From contig DAOOOW010000007.1 in assembly GCA_035387885.1 (NCBI GenBank), positions 1 through 45,418 on the forward strand: a DNA stretch of 45,418 nucleotides, written 5' to 3'. This document shows positions 14,223 through 21,580 of this stretch, piece by piece. The translations under genes and the position numbers were made by a program. Under the pieces are notes generated by a model. The model was not told where the DNA came from. It was given only the letters and a program-made list of their open reading frames with translations, and searched no databases. Position 1 is the first letter of the stretch; each line of letters begins with the position of its first letter. The stretch is from DAOOOW01 sp035387885. Its GTDB lineage: Bacteria; Patescibacteriota; Patescibacteriia; UBA2196.

Positions 14223-16157
14223 TTAACGCTTTACCTCCTCAAATTCCGCTTCCTCTGGTTTCTTATCAGTCGAAGAGTCTGGTTCTTCGCCAGTAGGTTT
14301 ATCTCCGCCAGCTGGTTGGCCTTCAGGTTGAGCAGTTTGATTGGCTTGCTCGGCCTGCGAAGCTTTATACATAGCTTCACCAATTTTTTGTGCCGAAGTG
14401 GATAGTTCTTCAGTAGCTTTTTTTATAGCTTCCACATCTTCACCAGATTTTATTTTATTTAAAGCCTCTAATTTTTCTTGAACATCTTTTTTAATATTTT
14501 CATCAACTTTATCCCCGGCTTCTTTAAGTGCTTTTTCTGTGGTATAAGACAAAGTATCGGCCATATTTTTTATTTCAATCATTTCTTTTTTCTTTTTATC
14601 ATCTTCAGCATGAGCTTCGGCTTCTTTTTTCATTTTCTCAATTTCATCTTTTGATAAACCAGTTGAGGCAGTAATAGTAATGTGCTGTTCTTTGTTGGTG
14701 GCTTTATCTTTAGCTTTAACATTTAAGATACCATTAGCATCAATATCAAAAGAAACTTCAATTTGAGGAACACCGCGAGGAGAGGGCATAATACCATCTA
14801 AAATAAATCTGCCCAAAGTTTTATTATCTGCGGCCATTGGTCTTTCACCTTGTAAAATATGAATTTCTACACTTGGTTGATTATCTACAGCTGTTGAAAA
14901 AATTTGAGATTTAGAAGTTGGAATAGTGGTATTTCTTTCAATTAAAGGCGTAGCCACTGCGCCCATAGTTTCAATACCAAGTGTTAATGGGGTAACATCT
15001 AAAAGCAAAACATCCTTGACATCACCTTGCAAAACACCAGCTTGCACAGCTGCGCCAGCAGCCACCACTTCATCTGGGTTAACGCTCATATTGGGTTTTT
15101 TATTAAAAAATTTTTCCACAGTTTGTTGCACGAGTGGCATGCGAGTCATACCACCCACCATAACAACTTCTTCGATGTCTTCCACTTTTAATCCGGCATC
15201 GGACAGCGCTTTTTTAGTAGGCTCTAAAGTTTTTTCCACTAAATCACCAACAAGCTCTTCTAACTTAGCGCGAGACATTTTTAATAACAAATGTTTTGGT
15301 CCTTCAGCACCAGAAGTAATAAAGGGTTGATTAATTTCTGTGTCGCCAGCCGTGGATAATTCAATTTTAGCTTTTTCAGCGGCTTCTTTAACGCGTTGCA
15401 AGGCCATGGGGTCTTTGGAAATATCAATACCTTCCGTCTTTTTAAATTCATCCAAAATCCATGCCATAATTCTTTGGTCAAAATCATCGCCACCAAGATG
15501 AGTATCGCCATTAGTAGATTTAACTTCCACTGTGTCAGCAGAAATATCTAAAATAGAAATATCAAAAGTGCCACCGCCTAAATCATAAACCGCAATTTGT
15601 TGGCCTTTCTTTTTATCAAAACCATAGGCCAAAGCCGCAGCTGTTGGTTCATTAATAATTCTTTTTACTTGTAAACCAGCAATTTCACCAGCCTCTTTGG
15701 TGGCTTGTCTTTGAGAATCATCAAAATAGGCTGGCACAGTAATCACTGCTTCAGTAATTTTTTCACCCAATTTTTCTTCCGCATCAGATTTTAATTTTCC
15801 CAAAACCATAGCCGATATTTCTTGTGGTGTATAATCTTTACCACTCATTTCAATTTTTACACCAGCGCCAGCTTGTTTAATTTTAAAAGGCATGTTTTTT
15901 AAATCTCTTTGTACTTCGGCATCTTCAAAACGACGTCCAATTAAACGCTTAATGGAAAATAAAGTGTTAGTTGGATTGGTCACGCCTTGTCGTTTAGCTA
16001 AAAGACCGACTAGTCTTTCACCAGCTTTATTAATAGCCACAATAGAGGGTGTGGTCCGATTGCCTTCTTTATTTTCTAAAATTTTTGGCGCGCCACCTTC
16101 CATAATTGACATACAAGAATTGGTGGTGCCAAGATCAATACCAAGGATTTTTGACAT
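14223..16157 (-). CDS. dnaK: Chaperone protein DnaK (Hsp70)
   Basis: 644 residues, full length. The N-terminal ATPase domain shows GIDLGTTNSCMSI, IINEPTAAALAYGFD, VYDLGGGTFDISILD and VVMVGGMTRMP. The linker reads DVLLLDVTPLTLGIE, the substrate-binding domain runs to about 540, and the helical lid ends in a charged tail (EEAEFEEVKR). It binds and refolds unfolded proteins with DnaJ and GrpE. It is in the same orientation as hrcA, grpE and hsp20. No CIRCE copy lies directly upstream. A TATAAA lies 4 nt before the ATG. Confidence 0.98.
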   Translation of the reverse strand: MSKILGIDLGTTNSCMSIMEGGAPKILENKEGNRTTPSIVAINKAGERLVGLLAKRQGVTNPTNTLFSIKRLIGRRFEDAEVQRDLKNMPFKIKQAGAGVKIEMSGKDYTPQEISAMVLGKLKSDAEEKLGEKITEAVITVPAYFDDSQRQATKEAGEIAGLQVKRIINEPTAAALAYGFDKKKGQQIAVYDLGGGTFDISILDISADTVEVKSTNGDTHLGGDDFDQRIMAWILDEFKKTEGIDISKDPMALQRVKEAAEKAKIELSTAGDTEINQPFITSGAEGPKHLLLKMSRAKLEELVGDLVEKTLEPTKKALSDAGLKVEDIEEVVMVGGMTRMPLVQQTVEKFFNKKPNMSVNPDEVVAAGAAVQAGVLQGDVKDVLLLDVTPLTLGIETMGAVATPLIERNTTIPTSKSQIFSTAVDNQPSVEIHILQGERPMAADNKTLGRFILDGIMPSPRGVPQIEVSFDIDANGILNVKAKDKATNKEQHITITASTGLSKDEIEKMKKEAEAHAEDDKKKKEMIEIKNMADTLSYTTEKALKEAGDKVDENIKKDVQEKLEALNKIKSGEDVEAIKKATEELSTSAQKIGEAMYKASQAEQANQTAQPEGQPAGGDKPTGEEPDSSTDKKPEEAEFEEVKR

Positions 16158-16169
16158 ATTTTTTATAGT

Positions 16170-16230
16170 TTATCCCGAGCGACATTTTTGGTCGCTATAA
16201 GCCGAGGGATCCCCTGACTCGAGATAAAAA
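16170..16230 (+). repeat. Degenerate CCCGAGCGAC repeat upstream of dnaK
   Basis: TATCCCGAGCGAC, TTTTTGGTCGCT and AGCCGAGGGATCCC resemble the left half of the elements at 18028-18142 and 22700-22803. The remaining bases to 16378 are nearly pure A+T with repeated TTTTAAAATTT and no gene. Confidence 0.7.
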
Positions 16231-16378
16231 TTAATTTTTAATTATTAATTTTAAATTTTAAAATAATTTTAAATATCTAATTTTAAAATCCCAAACGTTT
16301 TAACTAAAAGTTTTAAAATTTTAATTTTTGATTTATTTTAAAATTTGGATTTTAAAATTTAAAATTTTTTATTACTTA

Positions 16379-16696
16379 TTACTTTATTACCCTATTACCC
16401 TCAAGATTTTGATATACTTCCAAGACATCATCAACAGAAACTGTGCCAGCATTTTTAAATTTTAAAACCTCATTAGCTTCTAAATCTGTGAGCATAGCCG
16501 AACCAATAACTCCAAAAGGCAAGGGCGCAATTTTAACTAATAAAGCATTAGCGCAATGGTTACAAGAAAAATGCAAAAGATAACCATCTTCTTCACCAGC
16601 AACTACTGTAATTTTTTCTAATAAATATTCACTGTTGCAAACAGGACATTGTTTAATGAGTTTTAAAGAATTTTTAATTATATTTTTGTTGGACAT
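16379..16696 (-). CDS. Small two-CxxC zinc-ribbon-like protein
   Basis: 105 residues from the ATG at 16696. A longer frame upstream runs through repeat sequence. Two CxxC pairs (QCPVCNSEYL and FSCNHCANAL, about 30 residues apart) indicate a zinc ribbon in the N-terminal half. The C-terminal half (IGSAMLTDLEANEVLKF...VSVDDVLEVYQNLEGN) is conserved-looking and helical. The stop region (NRVIK) is encoded by ATTACC-type tandem repeats. It is placed between hsp20 and dnaK in the heat-shock region. Function unknown. Confidence 0.7.
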   Translation of the reverse strand: MSNKNIIKNSLKLIKQCPVCNSEYLLEKITVVAGEEDGYLLHFSCNHCANALLVKIAPLPFGVIGSAMLTDLEANEVLKFKNAGTVSVDDVLEVYQNLEGNRVIK

Positions 16697-16708
16697 ATAT
16701 GTGTTTTC

Positions 16709-16858
16709 ATTCCCGACCGCCTCCCCAATAATTATTGGAGAGGATAATCGGGAATCCCAATATTTGCAGAACACACATGAATTAAATTCACTGGACATCT
16801 CGACTTCGTTTCACCCCAACAGCGCTTTACTTGTCAAAGAGGAACTTCGCTCAGAGTA
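16709..16858 (+). repeat. Pair of dispersed palindromic elements upstream of the zinc-ribbon gene
   Basis: CATTCCCGACCGCC and GGATAATCGGGAATCCC form the inverted ends of one element (about 16710-16757). A second element of the CTTCG / TTGTCAAAGAGG type fills about 16798-16858. The first matches the right part of the elements at 30760-30799 and 36306-36354. Confidence 0.65.
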
Positions 16859-16869
16859 AACTAAAAAAA

Positions 16870-17289
16870 TTATTTTTTCACTTCAACTTTAACGATTTTT
16901 GATTTAGCTCTTTCTTCTTTAGGAATAACAACTTTTAAAACACCATTTTCAAATTCAGCTTTGGCTTTGGAACCATCAACAGAAGCTGGCAGAGCCACAC
17001 TTCTGTGAAAAGAACCAGTACGCACTTCTTTGCGATAATAATTTTTTTCTTCCATCTCACTTTTCTTTTCACTTTTGCCTTCAATAGTCAAAATATCATT
17101 TTCCACGCTCACAGTCACATTTTCTGGATTAACTCCAGCTAAAGGACTTTCCACATAAACATTTTCTTTGTCTTGCCAAATATCTACGGCTAGAGCAAAA
17201 CTTGTCGGACGAATAGCCGGCCATTCAAAGAAATTTTCTAATTCTTCAAATGGCTCAAGATTTGTTGGGGTCCATTTAATTAATGACAT
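16870..17289 (-). CDS. Small heat-shock protein, Hsp20/alpha-crystallin family
   Basis: 139 residues from the ATG at 17289. A second ATG 12 nt upstream is possible; GAGG precedes the chosen one. The alpha-crystallin domain spans about 37-135: DIWQDKENVYVESPLAGVNP, then VTVSVENDILTIEGK, RKEVRTGSFHRSVALPASVD and the signature AEFENGVLKVVIPK. The N-terminal arm (LIKWTPTNLEPFEELENFF) is short. It is an ATP-independent holdase that oligomerises and keeps denatured proteins soluble. It lies between grpE and dnaK and is probably controlled with them by HrcA. Confidence 0.93.
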   Translation of the reverse strand: MSLIKWTPTNLEPFEELENFFEWPAIRPTSFALAVDIWQDKENVYVESPLAGVNPENVTVSVENDILTIEGKSEKKSEMEEKNYYRKEVRTGSFHRSVALPASVDGSKAKAEFENGVLKVVIPKEERAKSKIVKVEVKK

Positions 17290-17431
17290 ATATTTCCTCA
17301 TGGTATCTTACTCAATATCCACACGCGGAGGATTCAGAGAGCAAGAAAATTAGTTTATTAAAATTTTTAATTTTTAATTTTGAAATTTTGAAATAATTTT
17401 TTAATGTTTTAATTTTTAAAATATTTTTTAT

Positions 17432-17472
17432 TATTCGTGTGATATTCGTTTTTATTCGTATTGTTATTCGTG
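17432..17472 (+). repeat. ATTCGT short-period repeat at the 3' end of grpE
   Basis: Four ATTCGT units at irregular 9-13 bp spacing run into the stop codon of grpE. Further ATTCGT/ATTCGG units lie inside grpE at 17581-17625. Confidence 0.6.
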
Positions 17473-18012
17473 TACTATTACTTTGGCTGGTTTAAAAACT
17501 CTACCTTGCAATTTAAATCCATGACTCAAAACTTTTATTATTTTACTATTTTTAGTTTCATCGTTTAACACTTCTTTTTCATTCGTATCTATTTGGGTGC
17601 TGTTTTCCAATTCGGGTTCATTCGTATTTTCCACGGCTTCGTGTAATTCTGGATTAAACTCTTGGTCAATTTGGGGTTCAATTTCCTCGACTCCATTAAA
17701 TTCCAAAACTTCCTTAAATTGTTTTTTAATATGCTCAATGCCCTTAATCCATCCCGAGGCCTCAGGATTATCTTTTAACTCTTCTGGCAAGTGTTCAAAC
17801 GACAACAACAAATGTTCATAAACCGGAATTAAACCAACAATTAAATTTAAATTAGCAAACTTGGCATATTCTTCTTTCTCACGCATGGTTTGTTTTTTAA
17901 GATTTTCATAATCTGCCAAAGCGCGCTTCCAACCATTTAAGTATTCTTCTTCTTTGTCCGGCACAATTGGCGCATCAGTTGTTTGGGGTGGTTCTTGTTT
18001 TTTTGTATGCAT
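17464..18012 (-). CDS. grpE: Nucleotide exchange factor GrpE
   Basis: 182 residues. A charged N-terminus leads to the long coiled coil (EEEYLNGWKRALADYENLKKQ, then REKEEYAKFANLNLIVGLIPV). The C-terminal beta domain reads GVEEIEPQIDQEFNPELHEAV and ends HGFKLQGRVFKPAKVIVHE. It releases ADP from DnaK. An extra Asn/Glu-rich stretch (about residues 129-155, NTNEPELENSTQ...) interrupts the beta domain where GrpE normally has a short loop. It is encoded by ATTCGT-like repeat DNA. The gene directly follows hrcA, separated by one dispersed repeat. Confidence 0.95.
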   Translation of the reverse strand: MHTKKQEPPQTTDAPIVPDKEEEYLNGWKRALADYENLKKQTMREKEEYAKFANLNLIVGLIPVYEHLLLSFEHLPEELKDNPEASGWIKGIEHIKKQFKEVLEFNGVEEIEPQIDQEFNPELHEAVENTNEPELENSTQIDTNEKEVLNDETKNSKIIKVLSHGFKLQGRVFKPAKVIVHE

Positions 18013-18027
18013 AAATTCTAAGAGGTT

Positions 18028-18142
18028 GTCATTCCGAGCGACTATTTTGGTCGCTTTAAGTCGAGGGATCCCGTGTTATCTACAAAATATGGGATTCCTC
18101 GTCTCTCGACAGCGCTTCGCTTGTCGGTATCCTCGGAATGAC
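18028..18142 (+). repeat. 115-bp MITE-like inverted-repeat element between grpE and hrcA
   Basis: Perfect 11-bp terminal inverted repeats, GTCATTCCGAG and CTCGGAATGAC, enclose internal hairpins (GAGCGAC / GGTCGCT; CGACAGCG / CGCTTGTCG). It has no coding capacity. The same ends recur at 22700-22803 and, in shorter form, at both GIY-YIG genes. Confidence 0.85.
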
Positions 18143-18143
18143 A

Positions 18144-18830
18144 TTAACCTAAAATACTTTTTACTAAATTAATTAATTCCACATTTTTTTGATAATCCAT
18201 ACGCATTGGCCCAATAATACCAAATAAAATATTTTTTATTTTAACAACAACTATTGAGCAATCATTAGCAAATAAATTATCCTTGCCTATTTTAACCATA
18301 ACTTCTTCATTAAACTGCTCATAAATATTTAACATGACTTCATCTAAATGATCTAAAACTGCTGTCAAATTACAAACCAAAGTGGTATTTTTGAATTCTG
18401 GCTCGGAAAACAAATTAGAAAGACCTGTATAATAAACATCGTTATTCTTAAAGCCCACAAAAATTGCCAAACCAGATTTTTCCGCCATAATTTTAGCTAA
18501 ACTTTTTATTCTAATTTCTGATTCTTCGACTTTAATATTTTTTATTATTTTGTTAATTTCTTCTTTAACCTTATTACTAATTTCTTTGGTTAAATCAACA
18601 TTTTCCGTCACAAATTTTTTATAGCCAAATTCAGTGGGCACACGACCAGCCGAAACATGAGGTTGATAAATTAAATCAGCACTCTCAAGCTCCATCATAT
18701 CGTTTCTAATAGTAGCTGGGGAAACATCTAAATTAAATTTTTCCGCGATTAATTTAGAACTGACTGGTTCAGCTGTTTTGATATACTCTTCAACAATGGT
18801 TAAAAATAATTGTTTTTGACGAGGGTGCAT
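18144..18830 (-). CDS. hrcA: Heat-inducible transcription repressor HrcA, compact form
   Basis: 228 residues, well short of the usual 330-350. The N-terminal winged helix is intact (RQKQLFLTIVEEYIKTAEPV, then LDVSPATIRNDMMELE and HVSAGRVPTEFGYKKFV). The GAF-like C-terminal region ends with the family motif GPMRMDYQKNVELINLV. The missing length corresponds to the inserted dimerisation domain between them. HrcA represses heat-shock genes by binding CIRCE, a perfect copy of which lies 155 bp upstream, so the gene is probably autoregulated together with grpE, hsp20 and dnaK. Confidence 0.93.
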   Translation of the reverse strand: MHPRQKQLFLTIVEEYIKTAEPVSSKLIAEKFNLDVSPATIRNDMMELESADLIYQPHVSAGRVPTEFGYKKFVTENVDLTKEISNKVKEEINKIIKNIKVEESEIRIKSLAKIMAEKSGLAIFVGFKNNDVYYTGLSNLFSEPEFKNTTLVCNLTAVLDHLDEVMLNIYEQFNEEVMVKIGKDNLFANDCSIVVVKIKNILFGIIGPMRMDYQKNVELINLVKSILG

Positions 18831-18971
18831 GAAAATAATTTTTAATTTTCAATTTTAAATTTTTAAATAATATTTAATTATCATTTTTTAAACTTCTGGA
18901 TCTTGACTTTAGTCAGGATGACAGAAAATGTTATTTCCTGTCACTTTTCCACAGCTTTTTATTCTAAATCC

Positions 18972-19001
18972 ATTATACAAAACAATTAGCACTCCTGTCA
19001 A
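18972..19001 (-). promoter_or_regulatory. Consensus sigma70 promoter of the hrcA heat-shock cluster
   Basis: On the minus strand TTGACA (19001-18996), 18 bp, TATAAT (18977-18972), both perfect. The -35 lies inside the CIRCE spacer, so bound HrcA would block polymerase. The leader to hrcA is about 135 nt, and its sequence includes a TCAGGATGACA-type repeat fragment. Confidence 0.85.
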
Positions 19002-19012
19002 GCGAGTGCTAA
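18986..19012. promoter_or_regulatory. CIRCE operator (HrcA binding site)
   Basis: TTAGCACTC, a 9-nt spacer and GAGTGCTAA: a perfect 9-9-9 match to the CIRCE consensus. Confidence 0.97.
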
Positions 19013-19054
19013 TTTAATAAATTTTCAACTGCCTTTAGGCGAGGTTAATTTTGT

Positions 19055-19103
19055 CCCCTCCTTTTCAAGGAGGGGCTACTGGCAATAGCCAGAGGGGGTG
19101 GTT
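19055..19103 (+). repeat. GC-rich hairpin repeats in the hrcA upstream gap
   Basis: CCCCTCCTT, TTC, AAGGAGGGG (19055-19075) is a perfect hairpin, followed by TGGCAATAGCCAGAGGGGGTGG. The 18831-19138 gap otherwise holds the hrcA promoter, CIRCE and AT-rich DNA, and no gene. Confidence 0.75.
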
Positions 19104-19138
19104 ATTTTTCTAACCTTAGCCAAAAAATCAACTATCTA

Positions 19139-19161
19139 TTGACATAATAATAAGCTATAAT
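19139..19161 (+). promoter_or_regulatory. Promoter with a (TAA)3 spacer
   Basis: TTGACA 19139-19144 and TATAAT 19156-19161, both perfect, separated by only 11 bp: (TAA)3 plus GC. The same promoter with (TAA)6 occurs at 29922-29953. Two more TAA units would give the optimal 17 bp, so this copy should be in a weak or off state. Confidence 0.7.
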
Positions 19162-19217
19162 GACGATATAAATTTTTGAGCAAATTCACATAATATTTTA
19201 TAAATTTTGGGGGAAGC

Positions 19218-19429
19218 ATGAAAATTTTTCAAAAAATAAAACTAGCTCTTCTGGATATATTGTCAGAGGTTATGATGTTGAAGGTAACATAATAACTGGT
19301 CCTGTTTTTACGACAAATTGTCCTTTTTTTAACAGATGTCTTGGCAGTCGATACTGCCGAGAAGAATGCACTTATTTTAAGGGGTTCACTTCAAAAGACC
19401 ATTTTGTTAAATGTGGTCACCCTTTATAA
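19218..19429 (+). pseudogene. Small cysteine-rich protein gene, frameshifted near its start
   Basis: The ATG at 19218, after GGGGGAAG, opens a frame that stops after about 25 codons. One extra A in the ATGAAAAT run restores a frame of about 70 residues that begins MKNFSKNKTSSSGYIVRGYD and contains seven cysteines (NCPFFNRC, YCREEC, KCGH). These could bind metal. The stop is TAA at 19427 and a strong terminator follows. The protein is unlike that of the second cassette carrying the same promoter and terminator (30013-30282) except for being small and Cys-rich. Confidence 0.5.
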
Positions 19430-19448
19430 GATACTACTTTTATACCCC

Positions 19449-19483
19449 CCCCGCTCCTGAAATCAGGCGCGGGGATTTTTTTA
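19449..19483 (+). terminator. Terminator, type shared by three cassettes
   Basis: CCCCGC, CCTGA/TCAGG inner stem, GCGGGG, then ATTTTTTTA. Close relatives lie at 20325 and 30309. Confidence 0.85.
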
Positions 19484-19533
19484 TCTCATAATTAACTTAA
19501 TTAAATCAAAATTAAACAAAAAAATATTACCTA

Positions 19534-19562
19534 TTGACACAATAATCTTAATGATTTATACT
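19534..19562 (+). promoter_or_regulatory. Promoter of the 19619 membrane protein
   Basis: TTGACA 19534-19539, 17 bp, TATACT 19557-19562. The leader is about 50 nt and ends in CAGGAGG. Confidence 0.65.
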
Positions 19563-19618
19563 CCAGTATTAATTACTAAAGACATTATATTCAAAATAAA
19601 ATATAAACAGGAGGAAAC

Positions 19619-20317
19619 ATGGAAGACCAGAAAAAATACTTCAAGAAAAAATACTTGGAAATGATGCTGGTTTTTTTTGTAATATCTACAAATATTGCCA
19701 TAATAATGCCCGAAGAAAAATTCTTCTTCTTCACTAGATTTTATTCTCTATTTATAATCTTTGGTCTTTTTAATCTCTGGCATGATGCTAATACACATTA
19801 TGTCGAGGCCAAGGACAAGTGGTATAACATAACCTTTGATTTTTATTGTATTCTAATTATGTTTTTACCATTTATTTTATTCTTGATATTTAAGACCCAA
19901 CATGTGTTTGAAATAAAATTTGAACCTCTCAGATTGACTTTATTAATAATCTTGGGAATGTTAGAACTCTCCCATTACAGAAAGCAACATAAAAAATTTG
20001 GTATTCTTAGAGGCTATTTTACCACATTAGCAGGAGGGGTGTTGCTTATATTCAACACTCTATTGCTGGTCACATCTATTATACCAATATCGTTAAATTC
20101 TAACAGAAACGAAACTAATTTACTTCCAATTTGTATAATGGCAATCATATTTGTTCTCTGGTTGATCAAGAAAATGCTTGGTAAGCATCCGCTCAAAAAA
20201 GCTCTGCTTATCGGCTTGGCGACCACCATATTTTTTATAATCTGGGCGACAAACAATCCCTCAAAATTCAATGCTCTTATGAATTCGACCGAATCGTTTG
20301 TTGCCAATATTCTTTGA
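19619..20317 (+). CDS. Orphan six-helix membrane protein
   Basis: 232 residues, start fixed by AGGAGG 5 nt upstream. Hydrophobic segments fall at about 14-30, 38-52, 74-91, 102-116, 134-157 and 170-185, with a final one at about 196-213. Loops are basic, and there is a conserved-looking LWHDANTHY after the second. No catalytic motif or family recognised. It is a single-gene cassette with a consensus promoter and a terminator of the same type as its two relatives. Confidence 0.75.
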   Translation: MEDQKKYFKKKYLEMMLVFFVISTNIAIIMPEEKFFFFTRFYSLFIIFGLFNLWHDANTHYVEAKDKWYNITFDFYCILIMFLPFILFLIFKTQHVFEIKFEPLRLTLLIILGMLELSHYRKQHKKFGILRGYFTTLAGGVLLIFNTLLLVTSIIPISLNSNRNETNLLPICIMAIIFVLWLIKKMLGKHPLKKALLIGLATTIFFIIWATNNPSKFNALMNSTESFVANIL

Positions 20318-20324
20318 TCGACAA

Positions 20325-20358
20325 TCCCCGCGCCTGCATTTCAGGACGGGGATTTTTA
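20325..20358 (+). terminator. Terminator of the 19619 cassette
   Basis: TCCCCG, CCTG/CAGG inner stem, CGGGGA, TTTTTATT. Same design as 19449 and 30309. Confidence 0.85.
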
Positions 20359-20367
20359 TTAATAAAA

Positions 20368-20395
20368 AAAATCCTCGGGATGTTAAAATCCGAGG
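20368..20395 (-). terminator. Terminator of the 20956-20427 transcript
   Basis: On the minus strand CCTCGG, 11-nt loop, CCGAGG, then ATTTTTTTT. Confidence 0.8.
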
Positions 20396-20426
20396 ACTCT
20401 GTTTTTTCCTTCTCAAAGAAAAAGAG

Positions 20427-20711
20427 TTATTTTTTTTCAACAACTCTTTTCTTTTATTTTGATAAACAAAAAAATGTCCACGTTCCTGTTCGTCATATAA
20501 ACAAATAGAAATAATTCCATTAAAAAAATAAGCTTTTTTCGTCAAATGTTCAATTCTTTCCGGCAAACTAAAACCCAATCCACCAGAACATATATTTATG
20601 ATAAAAAACTATTCTTCAAAACCATTAATAGCCACCCTGCTGTCTGTCACTATTAAAATGTCTTTCCCTTCAGTGTATAAACGACAAAGTTCTTTAAAAA
20701 ATATTTTTCAT
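20427..20711 (-). pseudogene. Decayed second gene of a small membrane operon
   Basis: The ATG at 20711 overlaps the TGA of the upstream gene (ATGA). The frame begins MKNIF and breaks at a T6 run. One base fewer joins KELCRLYTEGKDILIVTDSR, then VAINGFEE and a TAG, after which the same frame continues GGLGFSLPERIEHLTKKAYF, then FNGIISICLYDEQERGHFFV, then YQNKRKELLKK. An A8 run near the end would bring in a TAA at 20427. The protein of about 95 residues looks soluble, with LIVTDS and ISICLYDE strands. At least one frameshift and one stop indicate decay. Confidence 0.5.
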
Positions 20712-20956
20712 TTCAAACTTTGAATGTTGATTGAAACAAAATATATTGTCATTCCCAAACAAACAATTAAAAGACCCCCCCCTATCGCCACCAACAGTCC
20801 GTCTTTGTTTAATTCTTGACTAATCACCGGTGATATTAATGTATGACATACATACAAAAAAATCATAAAAAGAATAAACGTCACTGTATTATTTAACAAA
20901 ATAAATACCCAACTGCCCGGCATTCTTCTCAATTTTGTTAATTCATTATAACTCAT
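20708..20956 (-). CDS. Small two-helix membrane protein
   Basis: 82 residues. Two hydrophobic segments (about 15-39 and 54-76) are separated by a short loop with NKDG. AAGGAAGG precedes the ATG. TTGACA at 21026-21021 with TACTAT 17 bp later on the minus strand is a likely promoter. It is coupled by ATGA overlap to the decayed gene downstream. No family recognised. Confidence 0.65.
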   Translation of the reverse strand: MSYNELTKLRRMPGSWVFILLNNTVTFILFMIFLYVCHTLISPVISQELNKDGLLVAIGGGLLIVCLGMTIYFVSINIQSLK

Positions 20957-21022
20957 GATTTCCTTCCTTGATCAAATTTTAAAAAACATTTGTCTTTATA
21001 GTAAATTTCTTGTTTGTGTTTG

Positions 21023-21094
21023 TCAATATACACCACGATCAATCGCCTCATTCACCAATTTATCGGCTAATTTATTTTGTTCGCGGGGAATATG
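21023..21094 (-). pseudogene. Duplicated 3' end of an RNase H gene
   Basis: On the minus strand this segment reads HIPREQNKLADKLVNEAIDR, then GVY and a stop. It parallels the true C-terminus of the intact gene (HIPRENNKLADKLVNQVIDE, then NV). The frame is closed upstream, so it is only a remnant. A GC-rich palindromic element (21108-21138) separates it from the intact copy. Confidence 0.75.
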
Positions 21095-21107
21095 TTAATT
21101 GGATTAA

Positions 21108-21138
21108 ATCCTTCGACTCGCTCCGCTCGCTCAGGATG
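21108..21138 (+). repeat. Palindromic repeat between the rnhA remnant and the intact gene
   Basis: ATCCTTCGACTCGCTCCGCT and the adjoining CGCTCAGGATGA form a GC-rich dispersed element. Its ends ATCCT / AGGAT are inverted. Next to it, GAATTTTAAACATAT (21138-21152) is an inverted copy of 15 bases of the intact rnhA (21217-21231). Confidence 0.75.
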
Positions 21139-21154
21139 AATTTTAAACATATTC

Positions 21155-21571
21155 TTAAACATTTTCATCTATCACTTGATTTACCAACTTATCAGCAAGT
21201 TTATTATTTTCTCTAGGTATATGTTTAAAATTCACTTTTTTAAAACTCTGCCTTAAATTAAAAATTTTAATAAAACTATCCTGGAAATCAGGATTTTTTA
21301 GTTTAAACTTGCCAGTGATCTGATTACAGACAAGCTCTGAATCCAAACGCACTTCTATTTCTTCAGCTTTAAATTTTTTAGCTTCTTCTAAACCTAAAAC
21401 CACTGCCTGGTATTCAGCTTGATTATTAGTTGTTTCGCCAATATATTTTTTATGCATGGCAATTGGTTCTTTTAAATTTTCCGCACTAAAAATTGCCACC
21501 CCAATCCCAGCTGGTCCAGGATTATTTCTAGCTCCTCCATCTGTAAAAATGATTAACTTTTTTTTAGACAT
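21155..21571 (-). CDS. rnhA: Ribonuclease HI
   Basis: 138 residues, a minimal RNase H fold. The four catalytic acidic positions are visible: D in IIFTDGGARNNPGPAG, E in NNQAEYQAVVLG, D in EVRLDSELVC, and D in NNKLADKLVN. It cuts the RNA strand of RNA-DNA hybrids (R-loops, primers). There is no basic hybrid-binding domain. It lies 9 bp after prfB on the same strand and probably shares its transcript. Confidence 0.93.
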   Translation of the reverse strand: MSKKKLIIFTDGGARNNPGPAGIGVAIFSAENLKEPIAMHKKYIGETTNNQAEYQAVVLGLEEAKKFKAEEIEVRLDSELVCNQITGKFKLKNPDFQDSFIKIFNLRQSFKKVNFKHIPRENNKLADKLVNQVIDENV

Positions 21572-21580
21572 AATGATAAA

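Noticed and set aside
14926..15330. Plus-strand open frames opposite dnaK and other conserved genes
   Set aside because: They are antisense shadows of strongly conserved coding sequence, with low-complexity translations.
20261..20430. C-terminal extension of the decayed gene into the 19619 cassette
   Set aside because: It passes through two terminators; the protein-like part ends near 20427.
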